Assembly: GCF_018863415.1 (NCBI RefSeq)
Contig: NZ_JAHKSN010000009.1
Location: forward strand, 1 to 64,000
DNA length: 64,000 bases
Source: Deinococcus aestuarii
GTDB taxonomy: Bacteria > Deinococcota > Deinococci > Deinococcales > Deinococcaceae
Direction: 5' to 3'
Position numbers and translations under genes: made by a program. Below, piece by piece: positions 1 to 9,809 of the stretch. Each line of letters begins with the position of its first letter. The first letter of the stretch is position 1. The notes below the pieces were generated by a model. The model was not told where the DNA came from, made no database searches, and worked only from the letters and a program-made list of their open reading frames with translations.

Positions 1-823
1 GGGGCGGGCGGTCGCTCTGGGTGCCGGGGATGACGGCGGCCTCCATCGCCTTGTCGGTGGCGCGGGGGGCGATCTCACCGAGGGCGGCGATGCCCCGGCC
101 CCCCCCGCCGACGAAGAGGTCGCGGGTGGGCGTCACCGCCGCGTGCAGGATCGCGCGGGCCACCGTCTCGGGCGCGTAGACCGGCGGGACGTGCTTGGGC
201 TCGACCTCCAGATAGTTGCGCGCGTGCAGGGGAAAGGGCGTGTCGATGGGGCCCGGCTTGATCAGGGTGACGGAGACGGGCGCCTCCTCGTCCTCCAGCT
301 CCATGCGCAGGGCGTCGGTGAAGCCCTTGACGGCGTGCTTGGAGGAGGCGTAGAGGCCCTGGAGCGGGAGGGAACGGTCGGAGACGACGCTGCCCACGTT
401 GATGAGCGCCCCGCCGCGCGTCTTGAGGGTTTTCAGCGCCTCGCGCGAGCCGTACACCAGGCCCCAGAAGTTCACGTCGAAGAGGCGGCGCATGTCCTCC
501 ACGCTGAGCTGTTCGAGCCTCCCGTACATGCCGACGCCCGCGTTGTTCACCCAGGTGTCGAAGCCGCCGAAACGTTCGCGCGCGACCTCGGCGATGCGCG
601 CCACGTCCTCCTCGCGGCTCACGTCCGCCACCACGTGGATGGCCTGCCCGCCGTCGTCGGTGATCTGCCAGACGAGCTGTCGCAACGCCTCCTCGCTGCG
701 GGCCGCGAGGACGAGGCGGGCGCCTTCCTTCGCCGCCATCCGCGCCGTCGAGAGCCCGATGCCGCTCGACGCGCCCGTGATCACGATGACCTGCTCGTTA
801 AGGGGCTTGAGGTTGATTTTCAT
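1..823 (-). CDS. SDR-family oxidoreductase (C-terminal end cut off by the window)
   Basis: NAD(P)-dependent short-chain dehydrogenase of unknown substrate. The protein starts MKINLKPLNEQVIVITGASS, so the Rossmann glycine motif TGASSGIG is at about residues 16-23. NNAG is near residue 90 and the catalytic YASSK (Tyr and Lys) near residue 160. Start chosen because AAGGAG lies 7 bases upstream of ATG. About 274 residues are visible without a stop, longer than the ~250 of minimal SDRs, so it belongs to the class with a C-terminal extension; the end lies outside the window. It is divergent from another SDR gene at 1132. Fold assignment is secure; the reaction is not. Confidence 0.9.
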   Translation of the reverse strand, partial: MKINLKPLNEQVIVITGASSGIGLSTARMAAKEGARLVLAARSEEALRQLVWQITDDGGQAIHVVADVSREEDVARIAEVARERFGGFDTWVNNAGVGMYGRLEQLSVEDMRRLFDVNFWGLVYGSREALKTLKTRGGALINVGSVVSDRSLPLQGLYASSKHAVKGFTDALRMELEDEEAPVSVTLIKPGPIDTPFPLHARNYLEVEPKHVPPVYAPETVARAILHAAVTPTRDLFVGGGGRGIAALGEIAPRATDKAMEAAVIPGTQSDRPP

Positions 824-1131
824 GGGCAACTCCTTGGGGTGGGGCGAGAGGGTGCAGGCTCACTCCTCCCTGAGGAAGGGCGGGGGCCTGACGGGTCCGT
901 CACCGCAGCAAAGCAGACCCGCCATGAGGGCACGGGCGGCCCGCCTAAAGACCGCCATCATGATCCGAGGGTAAAGGCGCTGGGGAGGCTCTCCGGGCGC
1001 GTGAACGGTCCTTTATGAGATGGGGGCGGGGGCTGAGGGCTCTCTAAAGCGGCTTCAGCGGCCGTTGAGCGAACCTCCAGAGGGTGAGGTGAGGGGGGTT
1101 TGCCAGGGAGCAAACCCAGCCAAATGCGTCC
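824..1131. other. Intergenic region between two divergent SDR genes
   Basis: No convincing coding frame, RNA gene or repeat is seen. It must carry the promoters of both divergent genes, but no clean -35/-10 pair stands out. The + gene lacks a good Shine-Dalgarno sequence just upstream of its ATG. Confidence 0.4.
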
Positions 1132-1995
1132 ATGAGCGAAGAGAAGCAGAAGACGCTACCCGCCCAGCAGCAGAGCGACCGTCCCGGCCACGAGAGCGAG
1201 ATGGACCCGCAACCCGTGTACATCAAGCCCGACTACAAGGCCGCCGGGAAGCTCCAGGGCAAGGCCGCCATCATCACGGGCGGGGACAGCGGCATCGGCC
1301 GGGCGGTCGCCGTCCACTTCGCAAGGGAGGGCGCCGACGTCGCTATCGTCTATCTCGACGAGTCGGAGGACGCGCAGAAGACGAAGCGGCTCGTCGAGGA
1401 GGCTGGGCAGAAGTGCCTGACCATCGCGGGCGACGTGGGCGACCCGCAGTTCTGCCAGCAGGCCGTGGGGCAGGCGGTGGACGCCTTCGGACGGCTCGAC
1501 ATCCTGGTGAACAACGCCGCCGAGCAGCACCCGCAGGAGAGCCTGACCGACATCAGCCCCGAGCAACTGGAGAAGACCTTCCGCACGAACATCTTCGGGT
1601 ACTTCTACATGGCGCAGGCGGCGCTGGAGCACCTGAAGGAAGGCTCGACGATCATCAACACCTCCTCGGTCACCGACTACAAGGGCAGCCCGCAGCTCAT
1701 CGACTACGCCTCGACGAAGGGCGCCATCGTGGCCTTCACGCGCTCCCTCTCGATGCAGCTCGTTGAGAAGGGCATCCGGGTGAACGGCGTGGCGCCGGGC
1801 CCGATCTGGACGCCGCTGATCCCCTCCACCTTCCCGCCCGAGAAGGTCGAGACCTTCGGTGCCGACGTGCCGATGGCGCGGCCCGGCCAGCCCGCCGAGG
1901 TGGCGACCTGCTTCGTCTTCCTGGCGTCCGACGATTCGAGCTACATCAGCGGCCAGATGCTCCACCCCAACGGCGGCGAGGTCGTCAACGGCTGA
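1132..1995 (+). CDS. SDR-family oxidoreductase, YghA / general-stress-protein-39 type
   Basis: NAD(P)-dependent oxidoreductase of 287 residues. It has the long hydrophilic N-terminal arm (about 40 residues, Q/E/P-rich, ending in a YIKPDYKAAGKLQGK-like stretch) that marks the YghA/GspA-39 subgroup. The cofactor motif TGGDSGIG is near residue 50, NNAA near 127, and the catalytic Ser of NTSSVTDY and the YASTK near 175-190. The C-terminus, SGQMLHPNGGEVVNG, is the usual oligomer-interface end. Family members act on aldehydes or sugars and are often stress-induced; the substrate here is unknown. The gene stands alone, followed by a strong convergent hairpin. Confidence 0.93.
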   Translation: MSEEKQKTLPAQQQSDRPGHESEMDPQPVYIKPDYKAAGKLQGKAAIITGGDSGIGRAVAVHFAREGADVAIVYLDESEDAQKTKRLVEEAGQKCLTIAGDVGDPQFCQQAVGQAVDAFGRLDILVNNAAEQHPQESLTDISPEQLEKTFRTNIFGYFYMAQAALEHLKEGSTIINTSSVTDYKGSPQLIDYASTKGAIVAFTRSLSMQLVEKGIRVNGVAPGPIWTPLIPSTFPPEKVETFGADVPMARPGQPAEVATCFVFLASDDSSYISGQMLHPNGGEVVNG

Positions 1996-2018
1996 GGACG
2001 GGACTCGACCCCACGGGA

Positions 2019-2059
2019 GGGCGACGGGCAGAGGCCTGTCGCCCTCCTGCCCGTCGCCC
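2019..2059. terminator. Bidirectional hairpin between convergent genes
   Basis: GGGCGACGGGCAG at 2019-2031 pairs perfectly with CTGCCCGTCGCCC at 2047-2059 (13 bp, 15-base loop). It lies between the stop codons of the + SDR gene and the - cupredoxin gene. There is no U-tract, so it may act with Rho or as an mRNA 3' end stabiliser. Confidence 0.6.
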
Positions 2060-2071
2060 GCGCCCCGACCG

Positions 2072-2575
2072 TTACTGATAGCTCGCGGTCCGGAGGCCGT
2101 TTGCCACGGTCATCTTCACGTACATCCCGTTTTGCGCGTGACGGCCCACCCGGCATAGAATCAGATACGTCCCGGGCCGGTTGGCGGTGAACTTCGCGCC
2201 CTCCGCCGCTCCGGTGGGCAGGACCACCTTCGTCGCGGCGTCGGGAAAGGCGAGCCGGGCCTGGCCGGTGTTGGCGGGCACCGCCGCGCCCGCGACCACC
2301 GCGAAGTCGTGCGGCATCCGTCCGGCGTTGCTCAGCCGGACCTCAATCGTCCACCCGAGCGGCACCGTCAGCGTCTTCTCGCCCTTGGCGTCTCCGTTGT
2401 AATTCAGCCCGTTGTTGTGGCCGCCCTCCCCCGCCACGAAGTTGACCTGCACCGTCTTCGTGTCGGCGTTCGTGGTCACGACGGGTCCCATCGTCGGCTG
2501 GGCGGTCGTGGTGCCCGAGGTCTGCGCGAGAGCGGCGGTGGCGAGGAGTGAGGCGGCGAGCGCGAGTCGTTTCAT
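2072..2575 (-). CDS. Secreted sulfocyanin-like cupredoxin (type I copper protein)
   Basis: Small exported blue-copper electron carrier, 167 residues. A signal peptide MKRLALAASLLATAALAQ is followed by a short Thr-rich linker, then a cupredoxin domain. Copper ligands are visible: His in RMPHDFAVV and a C-x4-H-x4-M cluster near the C-terminus (CRVGRHAQNGM), the order and spacing seen in sulfocyanins. Family members shuttle electrons in respiratory chains on the outer face of the membrane. Start chosen for GGAG seven to eight bases upstream and for the signal peptide. No redox partner gene is adjacent. Confidence 0.85.
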   Translation of the reverse strand: MKRLALAASLLATAALAQTSGTTTAQPTMGPVVTTNADTKTVQVNFVAGEGGHNNGLNYNGDAKGEKTLTVPLGWTIEVRLSNAGRMPHDFAVVAGAAVPANTGQARLAFPDAATKVVLPTGAAEGAKFTANRPGTYLILCRVGRHAQNGMYVKMTVANGLRTASYQ

Positions 2576-2799
2576 GGTCTTCTCCTGGGAGGGTGGGGGA
2601 CGGGCAGGGCGACTGGCGAGGCGGGAAACGTCACCGCCGGGAGGGAGGGGGCCGGGTTCTCGGCACAACACGTCGGGGAATGGTGGCTCCAACCTACCCG
2701 CCGGGTCCTGCGGTGGGAATGGGAGAACCGGACGGCGGCATGTCTTTTTTTCCGGCGGGCGGGGGTAGGCCCGGCGGTCACCCACGCCCGGGCCGAGCC

Positions 2800-3576
2800 T
2801 CAGCGCGGGGGGGCGGGCCGGGCGCGCTCCCCCTCCCGCAGGTGCCGGGCCAGCCACTCGGCCGCGTCCTCGACCACCGCCTGCGGAACGCTGTGCCCGC
2901 CGTCCCACCAGCGCAACTCCTTGGGCTGACCCGCCGCGTTGAAGAGCCGCTCGGCCTGCTCGGGGCGGATCACCGGGTCGTGCCGCCCGTTCACCATCAG
3001 GAGGGGGCAACCCGCGAGCGAGCGCGCGGCGCGCGGGGGGTCCACGATGGCGCGGGCGACGGCGGTGAGCGGCGTTCCCAGCGGCAGGTCGCCCCCCGCC
3101 GCGAGGACGAGCGCCCGGACCTCACCCGACCGCGCGGCGAGGGTCACGCCCAGGAAGGAGCCCAGCGAGTAGCCCACCACCGCCACCCCGTCCGGGCGCA
3201 CGGCGGGGTGCGCGCGCAGATACTCCACCCCGGCCTCTCCCTCGCGCAGGGCCAGCCGCCACAGCCGGGCGACCTCCAGGGGGTTGCGGAGGGACTGCAA
3301 CTCCAGCGGATTGCCGCGCGTGCCGTGCAGCGGCAGGTCGGGGGCGAGCGAGGCCACCCCGCGCCGCAGCAGCGCCGTGCCCACCGAATCGGCCATCACG
3401 TCCCCGCGCGAGGAGTAACCGTGGAGCAGGAGAGCGGCGGGCACCCTCACCCCCGGTGACACGCTGGGCAGGTGCAAGACGGCGGGCACGGACACCCCGC
3501 CCACCTGCAAGTCGAGGCGCAGGCGCGTGCCGCCGGGAACCCGGGTTTCGTCGCGGAGGGTGGAGGTGGGCGGCAT
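2800..3576 (-). CDS. Alpha/beta hydrolase (dienelactone hydrolase / peptidase S9-like)
   Basis: Serine hydrolase of 258 residues. The oxyanion-hole segment LLLHGYSSRGD is near residue 50, the nucleophile elbow GYSLGS near 125, an Asp in NGRHDPVI near 205, and His in GGHSVP near 230, so the Ser-Asp-His triad appears complete. The protein has no signal peptide and is probably cytoplasmic. Substrate unknown; an esterase role is the simplest reading. The ATG at 3576 was chosen because upstream in-frame sequence runs into a dispersed hairpin repeat and has no coding character. Confidence 0.85.
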   Translation of the reverse strand: MPPTSTLRDETRVPGGTRLRLDLQVGGVSVPAVLHLPSVSPGVRVPAALLLHGYSSRGDVMADSVGTALLRRGVASLAPDLPLHGTRGNPLELQSLRNPLEVARLWRLALREGEAGVEYLRAHPAVRPDGVAVVGYSLGSFLGVTLAARSGEVRALVLAAGGDLPLGTPLTAVARAIVDPPRAARSLAGCPLLMVNGRHDPVIRPEQAERLFNAAGQPKELRWWDGGHSVPQAVVEDAAEWLARHLREGERARPAPPR

Positions 3577-3678
3577 GGGGCAGAGGGTAGGGCGGGCGGG
3601 CACCGCCTTCCGTGACGGGGTTGCCGAAGGCGGGCGGGGGATACAGTTCGCCCATGGGGGCATGGGCGCGGCGCCCTG

Positions 3679-3731
3679 CTCCCTCTCCCCTCGTGGGAGA
3701 GGGTTGGGGTGAGGTGGCGTGTGACCCGCTC
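3679..3731 (+). repeat. Dispersed 53-bp hairpin repeat, family A copy 1
   Basis: The element has a perfect stem CCCTCTCCC / GGGAGAGGG (3681-3703) followed by a conserved tail ending GGCGTGTGACC. It matches 51466-51518 in opposite orientation at 48 of 53 positions, and both loop changes leave the stem intact. It lies in the 318-bp gap 3577-3894, which otherwise holds no gene. Confidence 0.75.
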
Positions 3732-3894
3732 GCCCACTCAAAAGGTCCAAGGGCTTTTCGAGTGGCTCTCGACGCCGTGCCCGCTCACTCCCACCCAATC
3801 TCCCCCCTCAGAGGAGGAGTTTTGAGCGCTCAGTGGAGCGAGCTTTCGTCCATTGGGCATGGATCACAGCCTGTCCATGCCACCCTGAGACGAG

Positions 3895-4728
3895 ATGCTC
3901 CAACCCGACGACAAGGCAGGACACCCCCCGGAAACCTGGCACGTCTACACCGACGGCAGCAGCAGGCACGAGCGGCGGCAGACCTTCAGCGGGTGGGCGG
4001 CGCGGGCGGTGCAGCCGCAGACGCGGCAGGTGCGCCAGGTCAGCGGGGCGGGTCCCGGCGGCGATTCCCTGGGAGCGGAGACGACGGCGATTCTGGAGGG
4101 GCTGCGGCTCGTTCCGGCGGGCGCATCGGTTCTGCTGCACAGCGACCTCGACCCGGCGCTCCTCCTGACCGTGCTGGAGAGCGGCCCCGGGGAGGCGGCC
4201 CGCGCCCACCTGCGGGGCGTGGACGTTCACCCCATCCTGCGGCACACGGCGGCCCACCACCGCGACATGCACGACGCCGCCCGAGCGGCGGAAAGGGAGG
4301 CCAGGGAGGGCGCCTCACTGGGGTCCGCTTCCCTCCCGAACGCTGTGCAGGACGCGCAGTTGCAGGCCCGCGCGGGCCGGACGGACGCGGTGGAGACGAG
4401 GGGACCTGTGCGGCGTCTGCCCGGCCTGACGGGGCCGCTGCGGCTGTGGGTCCGGGGCGTCACGTCCGGTCGCGCGGCGGGGAGCGGACGCACGCTCGTC
4501 ACCCTGACACTGGACCTTCCAGACGTTCAGGGCACCGGGCCGACCGAGACGGCGGCGCTCGGGGACGCGCTGGAGGGGATGCTCCTTGCCCTCACGCGCG
4601 GCACCCTGATCCACCTTCAGGTGCCGGAGCGGTGGCGGGAGGCGGTGGCGGCGGCCATGGCAGGGCACGGGGCGGTGCGGGTCGTGCCGGAACCGGAAGA
4701 ACCCACCCCTCCCGCAGAGGACGGCTGA
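3895..4728 (+). CDS. RNase H-fold protein with a C-terminal extension
   Basis: The first ~135 residues of this 277-residue protein match the RNase HI fold. YTDGSS carries Asp20, LGAETTAILEGL carries Glu62, LHSDLD carries Asp84, and HHRDMHDAARAA supplies His121/122 and Asp127. All four acidic metal-binding positions are therefore present, so nuclease activity on RNA/DNA hybrids is plausible. Residues ~150-277 form a second module of alternating strands that I do not recognise. Standard RNase HI is ~150 residues, so this is not simply rnhA. It is monocistronic and ends 10 bp before the convergent sugar-binding gene. Confidence 0.8.
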   Translation: MLQPDDKAGHPPETWHVYTDGSSRHERRQTFSGWAARAVQPQTRQVRQVSGAGPGGDSLGAETTAILEGLRLVPAGASVLLHSDLDPALLLTVLESGPGEAARAHLRGVDVHPILRHTAAHHRDMHDAARAAEREAREGASLGSASLPNAVQDAQLQARAGRTDAVETRGPVRRLPGLTGPLRLWVRGVTSGRAAGSGRTLVTLTLDLPDVQGTGPTETAALGDALEGMLLALTRGTLIHLQVPERWREAVAAAMAGHGAVRVVPEPEEPTPPAEDG

Positions 4729-4738
4729 GGCTGAGAAT

Positions 4739-5692
<954 letters not shown>

Positions 5693-5760
5693 GCGTGAAC
5701 TCCTGTCGGGGCGAGAGGCGGAGGGCCGAGGAACGAGCGGGAATCGGACGGGGGGGCGCG

Positions 5761-6762
5761 TCATCTCCGCTCCCCGCGCTGGAAGAACGCGACGAGGATG
5801 ATCACGACGCCCTGCACCGCCGCGTTGAGGTACACGCTGATGATGTTGGTGAGGTTGAGGGTGTTCTCGATGGTCACGAGGAGGATCGCGCCCACCACCG
5901 TTCCCCAGATACGCCCGTGCCCGCCCTTGAGGGCCGTTCCCCCGATGATCACGGCGGCGATGGCCTCCAGCTCCCACAGGAGCCCGGTGGACGGCGAGGC
6001 GCTGCCCAGGCGCGGCACGTAAAGGATCGTGGCGATGGCGACACAGACGCCCAGGAGCATGTAGGTGGCGACCTTCACCCCGGTCACGTTGATCGCGGCG
6101 TAGCGGGCCACCTGCTCGTTGCTGCCGATGGCCTGCACGTAGCGCCCGTAACGGGTACGGTTGAGGATCAGCCCGCCCAGCAGCGCGACGAGCGCGAAGA
6201 CGAGAATGGGGATGGGGATGCCCAGCAGCGAGCCGTAGAAGACCGGGCTGTACCGCTCGCTCACGCCGAGGTCGAGCGAGATGGCGCCCCCCTGCGAGAG
6301 GTAGGTCAGGACGGCGCGGTAGATGCCCAGCGTCCCCAGCGTGACGATGAAGGGTTCGATCCTTCCTTTGGTGATCGTGACCCCGTGGAAGAGCCCGGCG
6401 AGCGCTCCCAGCGCAAGGGCGGTGAGCATCCCGACCCCGATGGTCGCCCACCCGGCGCCGAGCGAGGGCACGAGGTCGTTCATCACGAGGATCATCGAAC
6501 CCGCAATCAGCGCGGCGAGCGAGCCGACGGAGAGGTCGATCCCGCCCGAGATGATCACGAAGGTCATCCCCACCGCGATGATGCCCGTGAAGGCCGCGCG
6601 CGTCAGGATGTTGGTGAGGTTGCTGACGCCCAGGAAGTCCGGGTTGAGGAGCGTGGCGACGAGCATCAGGGCGAGGAGGCCCAGGAGCGGCCCCAGCCGT
6701 CCCAGGCGACCGAGGAAGGACGGCCCCTCGGTGGGGCGCAGGGCCGGGCTAGGCGTGGACAT
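5761..6762 (-). CDS. Sugar ABC importer, permease (RbsC type)
   Basis: Integral membrane subunit of 333 residues with about ten hydrophobic segments. It has the family signatures GGIDLSVGS near residue 75 and [14 protein letters not shown] near residue 210, which contacts the ATPase. The ATPase gene upstream overlaps it by 14 bp, and the binding-protein gene follows after 68 bp. Only one permease gene is present, so it should act as a homodimer, as in ribose importers. Confidence 0.92.
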   Translation of the reverse strand: MSTPSPALRPTEGPSFLGRLGRLGPLLGLLALMLVATLLNPDFLGVSNLTNILTRAAFTGIIAVGMTFVIISGGIDLSVGSLAALIAGSMILVMNDLVPSLGAGWATIGVGMLTALALGALAGLFHGVTITKGRIEPFIVTLGTLGIYRAVLTYLSQGGAISLDLGVSERYSPVFYGSLLGIPIPILVFALVALLGGLILNRTRYGRYVQAIGSNEQVARYAAINVTGVKVATYMLLGVCVAIATILYVPRLGSASPSTGLLWELEAIAAVIIGGTALKGGHGRIWGTVVGAILLVTIENTLNLTNIISVYLNAAVQGVVIILVAFFQRGERR

Positions 6763-8266
6763 GGGCGCTCCTGACCGGGCCCGTCTTGAGGCCTGTCGCG
6801 TACTGGATGACTTCGTGTTCGGTCATGTCCTCTCCCGTCAGCTCGCCGACGAGCCTTCCCGCGTGCATCACCAGCAGGCGGTGACACAGGCCGAGGAGTT
6901 CGGGCAGCTCGCTGCTGATCACGACCACGCCCTTGCCCGCCGCCGCGAGCGTGTGGACGAGGTGGTAGATCTCGCGCTTGGCGCCCACGTCCACCCCGCG
7001 CGTCGGCTCGTCGAGGACGATCGCGTCGGGGCTGGCCTCCAGAATCTTCGCCAGGGCGAGCTTCTGCTGGTTGCCGCCCGAGAGCGCGGAGGCGGTCACG
7101 TCGAGCCGTCCGGCCCGGATGTGGTACTCGCGGACCGCCTCCCCCATCCGCCGCCGCTCGGCCCCCACGTCGAGGAGGGGACGGGCGTAGTGCTCCAGCG
7201 TCATCAACGTCAGGTTGGGCGTGAGGGCGAAGTCCACCAGCAGGCCCTTCCCCTTGCGGTCCTCGCTGAGGTAGACGAGGCCAGCCCGGGCGGCGTCCCG
7301 AGCATTTCTCAGGCGAATGGGACGACCACGCAGGCGCACTTGAGAGACATTTCTAGGCCGCAGACCGAACAGCCCCTCGAAGCTCTCCGTGCGGCCCGAG
7401 CCCACCAGCCCCGCGAGGCCCAGGACCTCTCCCCTCCGCAGGGTAAACCCCACGTCCCGCGACCAGCCGGGCACGGTCAGGCCCTCCACGTGGAGCAATT
7501 CCTCGGAGCCCGGCGGCTGCCGCTCGGGGAACATGTCCTCCAACTCGCGCCCGACCATCAGGTTCGCCATCTGCGCCTGGGTCAGCTCGCGCGTCTCGTT
7601 GCTGGTCACGTACGCCCCGTCGCGCAGGACGGTCACCCGGTCGGCTACCCGCTCCACCTCGTCGAGCTTGTGGCTGATGTAGAGGATGGTGACGCCGGAG
7701 TCGCGCAGGCGGCGGATCAGAGTGAGCAGCGTGTCCGTCTCCCGCAGGGTGAGGGCGGCGGTGGGCTCGTCCATGATCAGGACGCGGGCGTCACGCGCGA
7801 GGGCCTTGGCAATCTCCACGAGCTGCTTCTGGGGCACGCTGAGGTCGCGCACCCGGCGGCGCGGATCGAGGGTGACGTTCAGGCGCTCCAGAGCCGCCCG
7901 CGCCCCCGCCTCCATCGCCCGGTCGTCGATCAGGACGCTCCCCGGCTCGTGTCCCAGGTAGATGTTCTGCGCGACGGTCAGGTCCTCGGCGAGGTTGAAT
8001 TCCTGGTGGATCAGGACGATACCCCGTGCCTCGGCGTCGCGGCTGGAGGTGAAGTGAACGGGCTGGCCCTCCAGCAGCACGCTTCCTGCGCTGGGCGCGT
8101 GGTAGCCGCCCAGAATCTTGACGAGGGTGCTCTTCCCCGCCCCGTTCTCGCCGAGGAGGGCGTGAACCTCGCCCCGCCGCACGCCGAAGGAAACGTCGCG
8201 CAATACCTCGACCGGGCCGAAGCGTTTGGAGATGCCGTCGAACACGATGAAATCGGCATTCGTCAC
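6749..8266 (-). CDS. Sugar ABC importer, tandem ATPase (RbsA / MglA type)
   Basis: A 505-residue protein with two ABC domains in tandem. Domain 1 has Walker [10 protein letters not shown] (near residue 40) and Walker [11 protein letters not shown]. Domain 2 has a degenerate Walker A (GLVGSGRTE), the signature [13 protein letters not shown] and Walker [13 protein letters not shown] weakened second Walker A is normal in this family. A GTG start is used; it has no obvious ribosome-binding site, and the transcript leader from the promoter at 8385-8413 would be about 110 bases. It energises the permease encoded at 5761-6762. Confidence 0.92.
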   Translation of the reverse strand: MTNADFIVFDGISKRFGPVEVLRDVSFGVRRGEVHALLGENGAGKSTLVKILGGYHAPSAGSVLLEGQPVHFTSSRDAEARGIVLIHQEFNLAEDLTVAQNIYLGHEPGSVLIDDRAMEAGARAALERLNVTLDPRRRVRDLSVPQKQLVEIAKALARDARVLIMDEPTAALTLRETDTLLTLIRRLRDSGVTILYISHKLDEVERVADRVTVLRDGAYVTSNETRELTQAQMANLMVGRELEDMFPERQPPGSEELLHVEGLTVPGWSRDVGFTLRRGEVLGLAGLVGSGRTESFEGLFGLRPRNVSQVRLRGRPIRLRNARDAARAGLVYLSEDRKGKGLLVDFALTPNLTLMTLEHYARPLLDVGAERRRMGEAVREYHIRAGRLDVTASALSGGNQQKLALAKILEASPDAIVLDEPTRGVDVGAKREIYHLVHTLAAAGKGVVVISSELPELLGLCHRLLVMHAGRLVGELTGEDMTEHEVIQYATGLKTGPVRSAHVHA

Positions 8267-8370
8267 GGCGCGGTCCGGAAGGGCGGGGCCGGAAGGCTGG
8301 GAGCGGCGGACGGGTGGGCGGAACCGGGCAGGACAGCCATGACACCTCGGGGGAGTTGGCGCTCTGAACT

Positions 8371-8413
8371 TGAACGTTGAGGGAATCATAGGAGCCGCGC
8401 TGGGGCGAGTCAA
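8371..8413 (-). promoter_or_regulatory. Promoter of the RbsA-type operon with a candidate operator
   Basis: On the minus strand TTGACT (8413-8408) and TATGAT (8390-8385) are separated by exactly 17 bases, a near-consensus sigma-70 promoter. Just downstream, over the expected start site, lies AACGTTCA within 8371-8380. The same AACGTTCA follows the -10 box of the sugar-binding gene at 22007, suggesting one LacI-type regulator for both. The rest of the 8267-8538 gap shows nothing else. Confidence 0.65.
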
Positions 8414-8538
8414 ACGCTGCCCTAGCTCCGGGCAGGCGTTGCAACCGGGTCCCCGAAGGGGTCCAATGTGAACATGGCCCACAACTCATCCCGAACGGTG
8501 AAGCCTCACGACAACGCCCCGCACGCCCGGTGGGCCGC

Positions 8539-9702
8539 ATGACCCGCCGCCTGCGCATGGGCATGGTCGGCGGCGGCAAGGACGCCTTTATCGGGGCCGT
8601 CCACCGCCACGCCGCCGCCCTCGACGGGCAGATCGACTTCGTGGCGGGGGCGCTGTCGAGCACGCCGGAGAAGGCCCGCGCGTCGGGGCTCGCCCTGGGG
8701 CTGGCGGACGACCGCAACTACGGTTCGTGGGAGGAGATGCTCGAGCGGGAGTTGGGGCGCGAGGACCGGATCGACTTCGTTTCCGTCGTCACGCCCAACC
8801 ACATGCACTACCCGGTGGCGAAGGCGTTCGCCCAGGCCGGGATCAACGTCGTCAGCGACAAGCCGATGGTCGTCAGCAGCGAGCAGGCCCAGGACCTGAT
8901 CCGCGTGGTCGAGGCGTCGGGGGTCGTCTTCGCCGTCACCTACAACTACACCGGCTACCCGATGGTGCGACAGGCCCGCCAGATGGTGCGCTCGGGGCAA
9001 CTGGGCGAGATCCGCAAGGTCATCGTGGAGTACCACCAGGGCTGGCTGGCCCAGGAGCAGGACGAGGAGGCGAACAAGCAGGCGGGCTGGCGCACCGACC
9101 CCGCCCGCAGCGGCATGGGCGGCGCCATCGGCGACATCGGCTCGCATGCGGAAAACCTCGTCTCCACCGTGACGGGGCTGGAGCTGGAGGCGATCTGCGC
9201 CGACCTCACCGCCTTCGTGCCGGGGCGACGGCTGGACGACGACGCGAACGTGCTGCTGCGTTTCCGGGGCGGGGCGAAGGGCCTCCTGACCGTCTCCCAG
9301 GTCGAGATCGGCCGCGAGAACGACCTGCGGCTGAGCGTCTTCGGCACGAAGGGCAGCCTGCACTGGCGACAGGAGGAGCCCAACCACCTGCTCTACGACA
9401 CCCTCGACGGTCCGAGGCAGGTTCTCACGCGCGGGAGCCCGTATATCAGCGACGCGGCCAAACGGGCGACCCGCCTCCCCCCCGGGCACCCCGAGGCGTT
9501 CCTGGAAGCCTTCGCCAACATCTACCTCGGCGCCGCCGCCCATATCCGCGCCAGGATGGAGGGCCGGGAGCACGTGCCCGACTACCCCACGGTGGAGGAC
9601 GGGGCACGCGGAGTCCACTTCATCGAGAAGACGGTGGAGAGTGCTCACGGTGAGGCGAAGTGGACGGACACGGCGTGGCGGGCAGCGCGGGCGAGCCGTT
9701 GA
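8539..9702 (+). CDS. Gfo/Idh/MocA-family oxidoreductase
   Basis: NAD(P)-dependent sugar or cyclitol dehydrogenase of 387 residues. The N-terminal Rossmann domain begins [13 protein letters not shown] (residues 7-19). The family's EKP-like motif appears as SDKPMVV near 115, and the catalytic-region sequence [13 protein letters not shown] lies near 200, with the conserved Asp and His. Long members of this family that act with ABC importers oxidise myo-inositol or related sugars. ATG at 8539 is preferred over an in-frame GTG at 8530. It is divergent from the RbsABC-type operon and may share its regulation. Confidence 0.9.
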   Translation: MTRRLRMGMVGGGKDAFIGAVHRHAAALDGQIDFVAGALSSTPEKARASGLALGLADDRNYGSWEEMLERELGREDRIDFVSVVTPNHMHYPVAKAFAQAGINVVSDKPMVVSSEQAQDLIRVVEASGVVFAVTYNYTGYPMVRQARQMVRSGQLGEIRKVIVEYHQGWLAQEQDEEANKQAGWRTDPARSGMGGAIGDIGSHAENLVSTVTGLELEAICADLTAFVPGRRLDDDANVLLRFRGGAKGLLTVSQVEIGRENDLRLSVFGTKGSLHWRQEEPNHLLYDTLDGPRQVLTRGSPYISDAAKRATRLPPGHPEAFLEAFANIYLGAAAHIRARMEGREHVPDYPTVEDGARGVHFIEKTVESAHGEAKWTDTAWRAARASR

Positions 9703-9736
9703 ATCCAGGCGGCAGACCGAAAAAAGTTTGAAATCT

Positions 9737-9776
9737 ATAACAAATCGGCCAATCTGACCGCCACTGCCGTTGTTAT
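9737..9776 (+). promoter_or_regulatory. Inverted-repeat control region of the second sugar ABC operon
   Basis: ATAACAA (9737-9743) and TTGTTAT (9770-9776) form a perfect inverted repeat whose arms are 33 bp apart, about three helical turns. A possible -10 box TATGCT (9774-9779) overlaps the right arm. This AT-rich patch stands out from its GC-rich surroundings and sits 34 bases before the start codon. Confidence 0.5.
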
Positions 9777-9809
9777 GCTCAGGGATAAATGAGCGTATCC
9801 GGAGGAGTT

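Noticed and set aside
6323..8380. Long open frame antisense to the ABC ATPase
   Set aside because: The opposite strand encodes Walker and signature motifs; the antisense product has none.
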